A model generated the notes under the pieces. It was not told where the DNA came from and did not search any database. It saw nothing but the letters and a program-made list of their open reading frames with translations. A program made the position numbers and the translations under genes. Below, in pieces: positions 62,101-64,000 of a stretch of 64,000 bases of DNA (positions are counted from its first letter, which is position 1; each line of letters opens with the position of its first letter). The stretch comes from Temnopleurus reevesii (taxonomy: Eukaryota; Echinodermata; Echinoidea; Temnopleuroida; Temnopleuridae). The DNA is taken from assembly GCA_036244855.1 (NCBI GenBank), contig BQKZ01000667.1:53374-117373 (forward strand), in the 5' to 3' direction.

Positions 62101-63507
62101 AGATAACAGTCAAAACGAAGAGGGACTGAGTATTACAGGAAGTCATTAAGAACCAAGATGGTCCATTTGCAGATTCCACATAACAAACTGATATGAACAA
62201 AATTTCCCTTTTTAAACAGACCCAGCAAGATGACCAACTTATGAATTATACTAACAATAATTGACATCATAGATAGACCGATGAATAAATAATTTATTCA
62301 AATGTCAATTGTGGCAGCCCAAAAGCTGAATAATGATTGGTATACAAGAAAAGAAAAACCTTCATATGACCATATTCAATAAATTACACAGATGAAAAGT
62401 AAATTTAATGTGAGGATAAAATAAAATTGAACATAATGATTAGATTTAGGCACACTTCTTAAATTCATGATAAAAAACTGCAACACAAATAGAGCTGCCA
62501 ATAAAACAATCAAAATTTGGATTATTATTGATTAGAGAATTCATAACAAATTCAAGATTTTCAGTTTTCTCTTCGAAGAATACAAAATCATGCTGTTTTG
62601 TTTTGTTGTTTTTATCAACAGGATGCATCGATAGCTCATAGATTCCACACGATGAGGGAGAAACATCCAGAGAAGTTCAACAGCCGAATGAAGAACAAGC
62701 TTTGGTACTTTGAGTTTGGCACCTCAGAAACCTTCGCATCAACCTGCAAGAACCTTCATGAAGACATTGATATCATGGTTAGTTACTCATTCTTAAGGAC
62801 CTGTATTTCATTTTTTTGTTTCTTTCCCTTCTGTTTGTATGTATTGTATCCAGTTGCTACCAGTATAAGTTTTTCCAGAATCTACATCCCTGACTAGTAT
62901 TTCATTCCAGAAATGTTTTGCATCCAACCCCCCCCCCCCCACCCCTCCTTCGAAAAAAGTAGAACCATGAATTTATACATTATTCCTAATTTTGTCTTTC
63001 ATCATGATATGGCTTAATAGATGGATTCATAAACATTATTTAAATATATTTTCTCCATTAATTTAGTGATTCCAAAAAATACTGAAGTCTGAGCAATTAA
63101 TTAATTGGCAAAATTTGATTAGTTGATAATGAAAGAACTAAACCTTAGATAGTACATTTTATTTGTCCGTATATTCACCAAGATATCTTACAAACAAAAT
63201 GCAGTCTGCACTTAATTTTATGGTAATATGAAAGAAACCGATAATGACACGTACATTTTTTCTTTGATTGTAACGCAGTGTGATGGAGTATCACTGGACC
63301 TAGCAAGTGGTCCATCATTAGAGGGTATAGCAGTGCTGAACATCCCCTCCATCTACGGGGGCTCCAACCTCTGGGGGGATACCCCAAGCAAGAAGAAGCA
63401 ACGCAAGCTGGAGAAGAAGCTACAGAGGAATAGGGAACGAGGAGGGGATAGCCATTCCACCGTCGGGCTCACGCAGTCAAATATCGATCTCATGTTTGCT
63501 AGGCAAT
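7391..63507 (+). CDS. DGKB: Type I diacylglycerol kinase gene, partial, 19 exons in window
   Basis: This span covers the gene; the exons are listed separately. The product phosphorylates diacylglycerol to phosphatidic acid using ATP, ending DAG signalling and starting PA signalling at membranes. Domain order on the joined product (residue 1 = split codon at the start of exon 1): RVH region about 1-60, Ser/Thr/basic linker about 61-230, EF hands 259-270 and 304-315, C1A 342-391, C1B 407-455, linker 476-537, catalytic domain from about 540, accessory domain from about 690 and incomplete. This order is diagnostic of type I DGKs. Resemblance to human DGKB is strong across exons 4-19 (recalled, not aligned by program). 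Exon lengths sum to 2481 bp with no frameshift or stop. The start-codon exon and the C-terminal exons are missing from the window. An orthologue of the whole DGKA/B/G group is as likely as a strict DGKB orthologue. Confidence 0.95.
7866..7935 (+). repeat. Dispersed repeat, copy 1
   Basis: Shares ggttgtccct.cacaaa, ggcaattacagaa and agtcaat with 24750-24825 in the same orientation. Family unknown. Confidence 0.6.
8620..8963. repeat. (GAT)n trinucleotide array, imperfect
   Basis: Mostly GAT/GGT/GTT triplets. It creates long poly-Met and poly-Ser frames that are artefacts of the repeat. Confidence 0.95.
10348..10374 (+). repeat. Short tandem repeat (ccaagtcca)n
   Basis: About three copies of a 9-bp unit, shortly before exon 2. 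Confidence 0.8.
10474..10765 (+). CDS. DGKB: DGK exon 2: end of RVH region and start of linker
   Basis: Residues 27-123 plus one base. The first part, [15 protein letters not shown] then [16 protein letters not shown], is the second half of the RVH region (family: YEGFxxFLKxYLEVD). The rest is a Ser/Thr/Gly/Asn-rich linker with no family counterpart that I recognise. The acceptor is cccactgcacag|cc and the donor aaatg|gtaaga; it starts in phase 0 and ends in phase 1. GC content is clearly higher than in the surrounding intron, as expected for coding DNA. Exon 1 joins directly; the absence of the 7-8 residue insert seen in human DGKB at this point matches DGKA. Confidence 0.93.
14361..14500 (+). 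repeat. Direct repeat, two copies about 92 bp apart
   Basis: ggtctcaaatcgctctccca at 14361 recurs with few changes at about 14453, and the following ttttcttat..ttacatt also matches. Confidence 0.7.
15551..15627 (+). repeat. tRNA-like element, probably tRNA-derived SINE or pseudo-tRNA
   Basis: There is a good D arm (tagctcaggcggtagagcgc), an anticodon loop CTAGCAA (anticodon AGC, Ala-like) and a perfect T arm (tcggg-ttcgaat-cccga). Against a working tRNA, the acceptor stem is imperfect, there are about three extra bases before the D arm, and one anticodon-stem pair is mismatched. The string gaggtctcgggtt also occurs in the element at the end of the window, suggesting a repeat family. Confidence 0.6.
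17680..17807 (+). repeat. Unbroken copy of dispersed repeat (empty transposon site)
   Basis: Matches 4410-4504 joined to 5885-5920. The single TA at 17772-17773 corresponds to the duplicated TA around the transposon at 4505-5884. Confidence 0.85.
17935..18300 (+). repeat. Imperfect tandem array, about 60-bp unit, six copies
   Basis: The core taatggagatttggaggga recurs, degenerating, with gagattt-type cores at about 17941, 17999, 18070, 18121, 18183 and 18243. Most units also carry a G-rich part and an agcagca/gcaatg-like part. Confidence 0.75.
18639..18806 (+). CDS. DGKB: DGK exon 3: Ser/Thr-rich linker
   Basis: Residues 124-179 plus one base. It encodes a low-complexity hydrophilic linker ([20 protein letters not shown] in the middle). 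The acceptor is ccttccttccag|gt and the donor aaaaag|gtttgt; phase 1 at both ends, so skipping it would keep the frame. It was placed by splice sites, phase and coding-like composition rather than by similarity. No known domain. The Ser/Lys pattern suggests a disordered, possibly phosphorylated segment between the RVH region and the EF hands. Confidence 0.85.
18807..20057. other. Intron 3
   Basis: Non-coding. A likely LINE 3' end lies at 19430-19568. Nothing else was recognised. Confidence 0.85.
19430..19568 (+). repeat. Probable non-LTR retrotransposon (CR1/L2-like) 3' tail
   Basis: A T-rich stretch ends in ggaaaataaacttgaacttgaacttgaa: a short tandem (cttgaa)n after an AATAAA-like motif, the usual look of CR1/L2-type 3' ends. 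No reverse transcriptase frame is present, so it is a 5'-truncated remnant. Family assignment is inference. Confidence 0.5.
20058..20276 (+). CDS. DGKB: DGK exon 4: basic linker and start of EF-hand region
   Basis: Residues 180-252 plus one base. The first half is basic ([20 protein letters not shown]), and the second half, [20 protein letters not shown] then DKLE, is the highly conserved stretch before EF hand 1 in type I DGKs. The acceptor is ctttttacag|gc and the donor gaat|gtaagt; phase 1 at both ends. The basic cluster resembles a bipartite nuclear localisation signal or an acidic-lipid-binding patch; neither can be decided from sequence. Confidence 0.95.
21606..21646. repeat. (CT)n microsatellite
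   Basis: Nearly perfect CT run within a longer pyrimidine-rich tract. Confidence 0.9.
23690..23800 (+). repeat. Dispersed repeat B, copy 1
   Basis: Shares gaacaaaagtgagag, tgacaaca, gccttga.ttcat and gaaaatacacc with 26168-26265 in the same order and orientation. Family unknown. Confidence 0.65.
24750..24825 (+). repeat. Dispersed repeat, copy 2 (partner of 7866-7935)
   Basis: Shares ggttgtccct, cacaaa, attacagaa and agtcaat with the copy in intron 1. Confidence 0.6.
24869..24918 (+). CDS. DGKB: DGK exon 5: EF hand 1 loop
   Basis: Residues 253-269. It reads [17 protein letters not shown]. With Glu270 at the start of exon 6 this gives a canonical 12-residue calcium loop, D259 to E270 ([12 protein letters not shown]), with Asp/Asp/Asn at positions 1, 3 and 5, Gly at 6 and Glu at 12. 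The acceptor is ctctgtacag|tt and the donor agcagt|gtaagt; it starts in phase 1 and ends in phase 0. At 50 bp it is short but unambiguous. Calcium binding here is expected to relieve autoinhibition of the kinase. Confidence 0.96.
24919..25516. other. Intron 5
   Basis: AT-rich, with no recognised feature. Confidence 0.85.
25517..25591 (+). CDS. DGKB: DGK exon 6: end of EF hand 1 and inter-EF helix
   Basis: Residues 270-294. It reads [20 protein letters not shown] then TELRP, closely matching the helix between the two EF hands of DGKB (family: [16 protein letters not shown]). The acceptor is tttttattag|ga and the donor aagacca|gtaagt; phase 0 at both ends. A 0.5-kb (ATG)n array begins seven bases after the exon end, so its donor sits directly beside an expandable repeat. 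Confidence 0.96.
25598..26116. repeat. (ATG/GAT)n array with 90-bp higher-order repeat
   Basis: About 520 bp of GAT/ATG triplets broken by GAA and GAC variants. The variant block acgaagatgatgaag recurs at 25841, 25931 and 26021, giving a 90-bp super-unit with near-identical copies. A further acgaag occurs at about 26072. The forward frame reads poly-Met and the reverse poly-His; neither is taken as a gene. Confidence 0.97.
26168..26265 (+). repeat. Dispersed repeat B, copy 2
   Basis: Partner of 23690-23800. The shared motifs gaacaaaagtgagag and gaaaatacaccc are in the same order. Confidence 0.65.
26643..26762 (+). CDS. DGKB: DGK exon 7: EF hand 2
   Basis: Residues 295-334. It reads [20 protein letters not shown] then [20 protein letters not shown]. 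The calcium loop is D304 to E315 ([12 protein letters not shown]), with Asp at 1, 3 and 5, Gly at 6 and Glu at 12, all canonical. The tail, [15 protein letters not shown], is an almost invariant type I DGK signature linking EF hand 2 to C1A. The acceptor is catccaaacag|at and the donor gaatca|gtgagt; phase 0 at both ends. Confidence 0.97.
26763..27546. other. Intron 7
   Basis: No recognised feature. A good acceptor (tttttttgcag) ends it. Confidence 0.85.
27547..27664 (+). CDS. DGKB: DGK exon 8: first part of C1A zinc finger
   Basis: Residues 335-373 plus one base. It starts [20 protein letters not shown] and supplies the first zinc ligands of C1A: His342, Cys355, Cys358 and Cys372 (spacing H-x12-C-x2-C-x13-C). 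C1 domains bind diacylglycerol/phorbol ester or regulate membrane docking and need two zinc ions. The acceptor is ctttttttgcag|aa and the donor tacat|gtaagt; it starts in phase 0 and ends in phase 1. A decayed copy of its 3' part may lie at 28117-28183. Confidence 0.97.
27713..27968. mobile_element. Foldback (MITE-like) element
   Basis: gtattctgatgtcaggttta near 27714 pairs with taaacctgatatcagaatac ending near 27968 (one mismatch). The inner parts are T/A-rich and weakly complementary. Target duplication not resolved. Confidence 0.55.
28117..28183 (+). pseudogene. Possible decayed partial copy of exon 8
   Basis: taggatttggaatacaaggt at 28151 matches tagggttcggaaaacaaggt at 27632 in exon 8; about 24 of the first 30 positions agree on a by-eye alignment. 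Upstream similarity (a tttctgcatttgattttagg-like stretch) is weaker. No usable frame. Confidence 0.4.
28480..28515 (+). repeat. Possible LINE 3' tail remnant
   Basis: aataaatgagctatattc is followed by a tandem (attccattca)n, resembling the short-repeat tails of CR1/L2-type elements. Confidence 0.35.
28939..29027 (+). CDS. DGKB: DGK exon 9: second part of C1A zinc finger
   Basis: Residues 374-403. It reads [18 protein letters not shown] then [12 protein letters not shown] and completes C1A with Cys375, His380, Cys383 and Cys391 (C-x2-C-x4-H-x2-C-x7-C), so all eight zinc ligands are present. The acceptor is attatcacag|tc and the donor acaaat|gtaagt; it starts in phase 1 and ends in phase 0. 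Confidence 0.97.
29902..30075. mobile_element. Foldback (MITE-like) element, family F, copy 1
   Basis: The left end gttactagaaagctgtaatt and the inverted right end (reverse complement: gttgctacagagttacaatt) pair over about 40 bp. A relative lies at 31495-31658. Confidence 0.6.
30605..30695 (+). repeat. Short tandem repeat around tgtcacactg
   Basis: Five or six degenerate copies of tgtcacactg/ttcacattg spaced 13-19 bp apart. Confidence 0.65.
31495..31658. mobile_element. Foldback (MITE-like) element, family F, copy 2
   Basis: Ends ggggtgttgcttggaagttg and (inverted) ggggtgttgatggacagttg are near-identical inverted repeats. The left arm continues into caatcgattgcaaatcag, which is shared with copy 1. 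Target duplication not clear. Confidence 0.7.
31724..31831. other. Assembly gap (108 N)
   Basis: A run of N bounded by poly-C on the left and (CT)n on the right, as expected for a sequencing drop-out in pyrimidine-rich DNA. Confidence 1.
31832..32150. repeat. Pyrimidine-rich tract
   Basis: (CT)n at the gap edge followed by about 300 bp of C/T-rich sequence. Ser/Pro/Leu-rich frames here reflect composition. Confidence 0.8.
32364..32387 (+). other. Candidate 24-bp microexon
   Basis: A strong acceptor (ttttttcttcttcccccaaacag) precedes 24 bases reading YRGSILAE, followed by gtagtt. Both flanking DGK exons are phase 0, so inclusion would add eight residues between C1A and C1B without a frameshift. 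There is no family precedent that I know of, and the donor is only fair. Confidence 0.3.
35965..36509. mobile_element. Inverted-repeat element flanked by TTAA (piggyBac-like MITE)
   Basis: TTAA at 35961-35964 and 36510-36513 flanks inverted ends ..AGAGTCTACCC (left) and GGGTAGACTCT.. (right). Similarity between the arms continues inward for about 150-190 bp (for example, catgatgtcat and ttgtccaattt in both arms). There is no coding capacity. TTAA duplication is characteristic of piggyBac; assignment to that superfamily is inferred. Confidence 0.75.
38914..39030 (+). CDS. DGKB: DGK exon 10: first part of C1B zinc finger
   Basis: Residues 404-442. It reads [18 protein letters not shown] then [21 protein letters not shown]. 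Ligands visible for C1B are His407 or His408, Cys418, Cys421, Cys436 and Cys439; Cys414 is an extra Cys also present in DGKB (WVEGNCPTKC). In the family the second C1 is atypical and may not bind phorbol ester. The acceptor is cttttaccag|at and the donor ataacg|gtgaga; phase 0 at both ends. Confidence 0.97.
40021..40135 (+). pseudogene. Decayed copy of exon 11 and its acceptor region
   Basis: ctccataataaatgtg at 40075 is identical to the start of exon 11 (40637), and the following tcccat.tg and gtgtaacatggg also match. The acceptor is destroyed (cccacaact against cccgacagct), one C is missing and stops follow, so it cannot be used as an exon. The upstream match (gttgaattttatactaaatt) shows that intron and exon were copied together. 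Confidence 0.85.
40511..40572 (+). repeat. Second copy of the pre-acceptor intron sequence of exon 11
   Basis: gaatttacgttgagtttt and ctctctgaccccacgg match the 40579-40636 sequence directly upstream of exon 11, 68 bp away. The exon part is absent. Confidence 0.7.
40637..40735 (+). CDS. DGKB: DGK exon 11: second part of C1B zinc finger
   Basis: Residues 443-475. It reads [16 protein letters not shown] then [17 protein letters not shown]. It completes C1B with His444, Cys447 and Cys455, and the DHILPP.aICP motif is conserved in type I DGKs. The acceptor is tgacccgacag|ct (weak pyrimidine tract, in a duplicated region) and the donor gttctg|gtaagt; phase 0 at both ends. Confidence 0.97.
40840..40999. 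mobile_element. Foldback (MITE-like) element with CAG flanks
   Basis: GGCAGTGTTTCACCAA at 40840 and the inverted TTGGTGAAACACCGCC ending at 40999 pair, with inner matches (cttaaag, acgca). CAG flanks both ends (40837-40839 and 41000-41002), a possible 3-bp target duplication. It lies about 100 bp after the exon 11 donor. Confidence 0.7.
41092..41200 (-). repeat. SINE 3' tail fragment
   Basis: (ATA)n followed by catttatatagcgcttaata, gcgctctatgcattattacc and ctatagcc: the same plan as the tail of the 43532-43832 SINE, in the same orientation, without a tRNA-like head. Confidence 0.55.
43532..43832 (-). mobile_element. tRNA-derived SINE, minus strand
   Basis: Read on the - strand: a tRNA-like head (ggtgtagtggtcgtgactc, B box ggttcgaatcc), a body with cacattgtgctgcactcaac and gccttgagcactgagcag, then gcgctatataaattgcatc and an ATT/TAA tail. 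It matches 58153-58425 nearly throughout. SINEs of this type need a LINE in trans; no coding capacity. Confidence 0.9.
44113..44292 (+). other. Candidate alternative terminal exon (59 codons)
   Basis: Open from directly after a good acceptor (ttacccttgaccattctag) to TGA at 44290-44292. It starts [16 protein letters not shown] and includes [18 protein letters not shown]. It is phase 0, so exon 11 could splice to it, giving a protein that ends after C1B and lacks the kinase. No family match known to me; an ATTAAA-like signal follows just after the stop. It may be chance. Confidence 0.3.
47540..48345 (+). repeat. Imperfect tandem repeat cluster with poly-C and poly-A tracts
   Basis: Recurring motifs aacatgtctcgt / aacatgtcttgt / aacatatctttt, then gagttaatt / gagataatt and gcaggtggagtacctc / acaggtggcgtacctc / gcaggtggagaacctc, in the same order. 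Anchors lie at about 47648, 47951, 48118 and possibly 48339. C-runs at 47912-47936 and 48077-48090 mark unit ends. Confidence 0.65.
48796..48870 (+). repeat. Minisatellite, about 10-bp tcccagcccc unit
   Basis: About seven degenerate copies of tcccagcccc. Confidence 0.7.
53662..54000. other. Assembly gap (339 N)
   Basis: A run of N ending 69 bp before exon 12. Open frames crossing it are artefacts. Confidence 1.
54070..54132 (+). CDS. DGKB: DGK exon 12: pre-kinase linker
   Basis: Residues 476-496. It reads [20 protein letters not shown] then E. The linker between C1B and the kinase is poorly conserved in the family, so this exon is called from the acceptor (catcaccgttcag|gg, after a pyrimidine-rich stretch), the donor (atagag|gtaaga), the full open frame and phase 0 at both ends. 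With exon 13 it gives a 62-residue linker, close to the human DGKB length. Confidence 0.85.
54133..55799. other. Intron 12
   Basis: AT-rich, no recognised feature. Confidence 0.85.
55800..55922 (+). CDS. DGKB: DGK exon 13: linker up to the kinase domain
   Basis: Residues 497-537. It reads [18 protein letters not shown] then [20 protein letters not shown] and GLQ. The end (S..V/I-GQGLQ) matches human DGKB just before the catalytic domain; the RTDS site resembles a basophilic-kinase target (inference). The acceptor is ccttgattttcag|ga and the donor ttacag|gtaagg; phase 0 at both ends. A partial copy lies at 56022-56066. Confidence 0.95.
55923..57065. other. Intron 13
   Basis: Contains the partial copy of exon 13 at 56022-56066. 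Nothing else was recognised. Confidence 0.85.
56022..56066 (+). pseudogene. Partial copy of exon 13
   Basis: gtgtttgcaggacagattcc at 56037 matches gtgtctgcaggacagactcc in exon 13. In the exon's frame it reads [10 protein letters not shown] against [10 protein letters not shown]: the DNA changes inside GVCRTDS are synonymous. No acceptor or donor of its own is visible, and the copy ends soon after. Confidence 0.85.
57066..57214 (+). CDS. DGKB: DGK exon 14: start of catalytic domain (NPKSGG)
   Basis: Residues 538-586 plus two bases. It reads [20 protein letters not shown] then [18 protein letters not shown] and [12 protein letters not shown]. The FVNPKSGG motif (550-557) is the hallmark start of the DAGKc fold shared by DGKs, ceramide and sphingosine kinases, and it takes part in ATP binding. 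The acceptor is ccctcgcag|gt and the donor ccagg|gtagga (weak but phase-correct); it starts in phase 0 and ends in phase 2. Confidence 0.98.
57215..58006. other. Intron 14
   Basis: No recognised feature apart from a short (CT)n at 57881-57894. Confidence 0.85.
58007..58092 (+). CDS. DGKB: DGK exon 15: catalytic GGDGT loop
   Basis: Residues 587-615 plus one base. It reads [20 protein letters not shown] then [14 protein letters not shown] (603-607) is the nucleotide-binding glycine loop; Gly604 and Asp605 belong to the motif whose mutation inactivates DGKs. The acceptor is ttaatccag|gt and the donor tatag|gtaagt; it starts in phase 2 and ends in phase 1. A SINE begins about 60 bp after the donor. 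Confidence 0.98.
58093..59092. other. Intron 15
   Basis: Holds the + strand SINE at 58153-58425; the rest is AT-rich with no feature. Confidence 0.85.
58153..58425 (+). mobile_element. tRNA-derived SINE, plus strand
   Basis: Head ccgtagtgtagtggacctga with B box ggtttgagtcc, body cacattgtgctgcactcaac and gccttgagctctccgcag, then gcgctatataaattgcatc and tattatta. Same family as 43532-43832 in the opposite orientation, with moderate divergence between them. Confidence 0.9.
59093..59182 (+). CDS. DGKB: DGK exon 16: catalytic LPLGTGND motif
   Basis: Residues 616-645 plus one base. It reads [20 protein letters not shown] then [21 protein letters not shown] (629-639) is an invariant catalytic motif of DAGKc enzymes. 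The segment just before it (KLVIDPRPS) differs from the vertebrate KANVGKHPP. The acceptor is ttaatttttcag|at and the donor gtggag|gtaagt; phase 1 at both ends. Confidence 0.98.
59862..59914. repeat. Short perfect inverted repeat
   Basis: tcttttaaagaatggaat is followed about 15 bases later by its reverse complement attccattctttaaaaga, forming an 18-bp stem hairpin. Confidence 0.85.
60515..60640 (+). pseudogene. Tandem copy of exon 17 acceptor and first codons
   Basis: Matches 60640-60765 over about 125 bp (ccatgactaa.caaagcat, ttcaggtta.gatggagg, agtctaccaa). The acceptor at 60600-60601 is intact with a better pyrimidine tract than the real one. In frame it reads GYDGGSLP exactly as exon 17, with only synonymous changes, then diverges at the duplication joint and meets a stop at about 60703. 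Confidence 0.9.
60734..60894 (+). CDS. DGKB: DGK exon 17: end of catalytic domain
   Basis: Residues 646-699. It reads [18 protein letters not shown] then [20 protein letters not shown] and [16 protein letters not shown]. The LDRW and [10 protein letters not shown] segments are strongly conserved. The acceptor is tctggttcag|gt and the donor ggagtg|gtgagt; it starts in phase 1 and ends in phase 0. Part-copies of its two ends lie on either side, at 60602-60640 and 61170-61228, which is unusual. Confidence 0.97.
60920..61080. mobile_element. Foldback (MITE-like) element
   Basis: taatacgtgccttttacgg at the left and the inverted ccgtaaaggcacgtatta at the right pair, and the match continues inward through gagagcattatgg / ccataatgctcc to about 60 bp per arm. 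The target duplication is ambiguous (TA or none). It starts 25 bp after the exon 17 donor. Confidence 0.8.
61170..61228 (+). pseudogene. Copy of the 3' end of exon 17
   Basis: ggagaacaagg.tatcctgtgcc and agctacttctcaatagga match 60835-60894. Relative to exon 17 there is an in-frame loss of one codon (an Ile) and several substitutions; the reading frame is open. The donor is changed (gtggcagg instead of gtggtgag). Confidence 0.9.
61454..61685. mobile_element. MITE with TAA target duplication (PIF/Harbinger-like)
   Basis: TAA at 61451-61453 and 61686-61688 flanks inverted ends AGGCCATCTCACACC and GGATGTGAGACGGCCT. The arms match inward for about 60 bp (gcctgcgtcgg / ccgacgcagg; attttaaaaattaaaaac / gtttttaattttcaaaa). 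A 3-bp TWA duplication is typical of PIF/Harbinger; that placement is inferred. Confidence 0.8.
62622..62777 (+). CDS. DGKB: DGK exon 18: start of accessory domain
   Basis: Residues 700-751. It reads [20 protein letters not shown] then [18 protein letters not shown] and [14 protein letters not shown]. [22 protein letters not shown] is nearly invariant in type I DGKs and begins the DAGKa accessory domain, which packs on the kinase core. The acceptor is tttttatcaacag|ga and the donor atcatg|gttagt (an uncommon GTTAGT form); phase 0 at both ends. Confidence 0.97.
62778..63278. other. Intron 18
   Basis: A C-run at about 62930-62940; no other recognised feature. Confidence 0.85.
63279..63507 (+). 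CDS. DGKB: DGK exon 19: accessory domain, part
   Basis: Residues 752-827 plus one base. It reads [20 protein letters not shown] then [20 protein letters not shown]. The [21 protein letters not shown] motif is diagnostic for the DAGKa domain. A Lys/Arg-rich loop (about 788-806: [19 protein letters not shown]) follows in the variable part, then the beginning of the next conserved block (LMFARQ). The acceptor is gattgtaacgcag|tg and the donor ggcaat|gtaagt; it starts in phase 0 and ends in phase 1, so the next exon must begin two bases into a codon. That exon, with the stop codon further on, is not in the window. Confidence 0.97.
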
Positions 63508-64000
63508 GTAAGTCTTCTTCTTCTGATGAAATAATAATAATAACAATGATAATGAGGAACTGGCATTTTCTTGTGCATAATCAGATGAACTGCTTCACAT
63601 TATTTTAGTGTCTTTTAAGCTAATGTTAAGACTTGGTACGTTTACTTAGCAAATTTGACCCCATAATGTTCTTGCTATTGCATTCATGCTTCAAATAGAT
63701 TAACTCGATTGTTGGGTCTCTCCAACACAAGTCTGTGAAAAAAGACATGGCCTTAACATTCAAATACATTTATTCCAGAAAGTTTTGGATAACTTTAGGT
63801 ACACAGGAATAGCATATGTAACTGCATTATTGGTGTTCATGTGACAAATGAATAGTTTTTTGTATCATTATCCCACAGTAATTAATTCAAAACGCTAAAC
63901 TTGACAGTTTGTACATTGGGATAGTTTCAGACCTTACTGCTTGAGCACTCCATTGGTCTAGCAGTTGGGATACCCGTCTATTCAACAGAGGTCTCGGGTT
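63508..64000. other. Start of intron 19, to window end
   Basis: Non-coding; a tRNA-like element begins near 63945 and is cut by the window edge. Confidence 0.85.
63945..64000 (+). repeat. tRNA-like element (SINE head), truncated by window end
   Basis: ccattggtctagcagttggg resembles the D-arm side of a tRNA-Glu-like sequence, a ttc-containing anticodon loop follows (gtctattcaacagag), and gaggtctcgggtt is the start of a T arm. The last string is identical to part of the element at 15551-15627. Confidence 0.55.

Larger units (their letters stand above)
60895..62621. other. Intron 17
   Basis: Contains a foldback element (60920-61080), a copy of the 3' end of exon 17 (61170-61228) and a TAA-flanked MITE (61454-61685). 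The rest is AT-rich without features. Confidence 0.85.

Overview
The window is a stretch of AT-rich animal nuclear DNA dominated by one split protein-coding gene on the + strand. I recognise it as a type I (calcium-regulated, EF-hand) diacylglycerol kinase, closest by eye to vertebrate DGKB, with DGKA and DGKG as relatives. Nineteen coding exons can be placed between 7391 and 63507. All junctions are GT-AG, and every phase matches the next exon. They join into about 827 codons. The first coding exon (start codon) lies upstream of the window or was not recognised, and the end of the accessory domain plus the stop codon lie past base 64000. No gene was found on the - strand.

The organism is probably an invertebrate deuterostome, most likely a sea urchin or close echinoderm. 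That is inferred from the AT-rich base composition, CA/GT and GAT microsatellites, short foldback (MITE-type) elements, and tRNA-derived SINEs with TAA-type tails next to a 'tttatatagcgc' motif. It is not proven by the sequence.

Layout: 1-7390 is non-coding and holds a 1380-bp inverted-repeat transposon at 4505-5884. 7391-20276 encodes the N-terminal RVH region and an unusually long Ser/Thr/Lys-rich linker. 24869-26762 encodes two EF hands, with a 0.5-kb (ATG)n array starting seven bases into the intron after the exon holding the end of EF hand 1. 27547-40735 encodes two C1 zinc fingers, separated by a 10-kb intron. 40736-54069 is a 13.3-kb intron with SINEs, minisatellites and a possible alternative terminal exon. 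54070-55922 encodes the linker before the kinase. 57066-60894 encodes the catalytic domain ([19 protein letters not shown]). 62622-63507 begins the accessory domain.

The main unexpected signal is a set of intronic 'echoes' of the gene's own exons. Partial copies of exons 8, 11, 13 and 17 sit within about 600 bp of their parents. Some keep the amino-acid sequence through synonymous changes and one keeps a working-looking splice acceptor. There is also a clean transposon insertion whose empty site is preserved elsewhere in the window, with a TA target duplication, and there are several new-looking foldback elements. All identifications are by reading the sequence; no searches were run.
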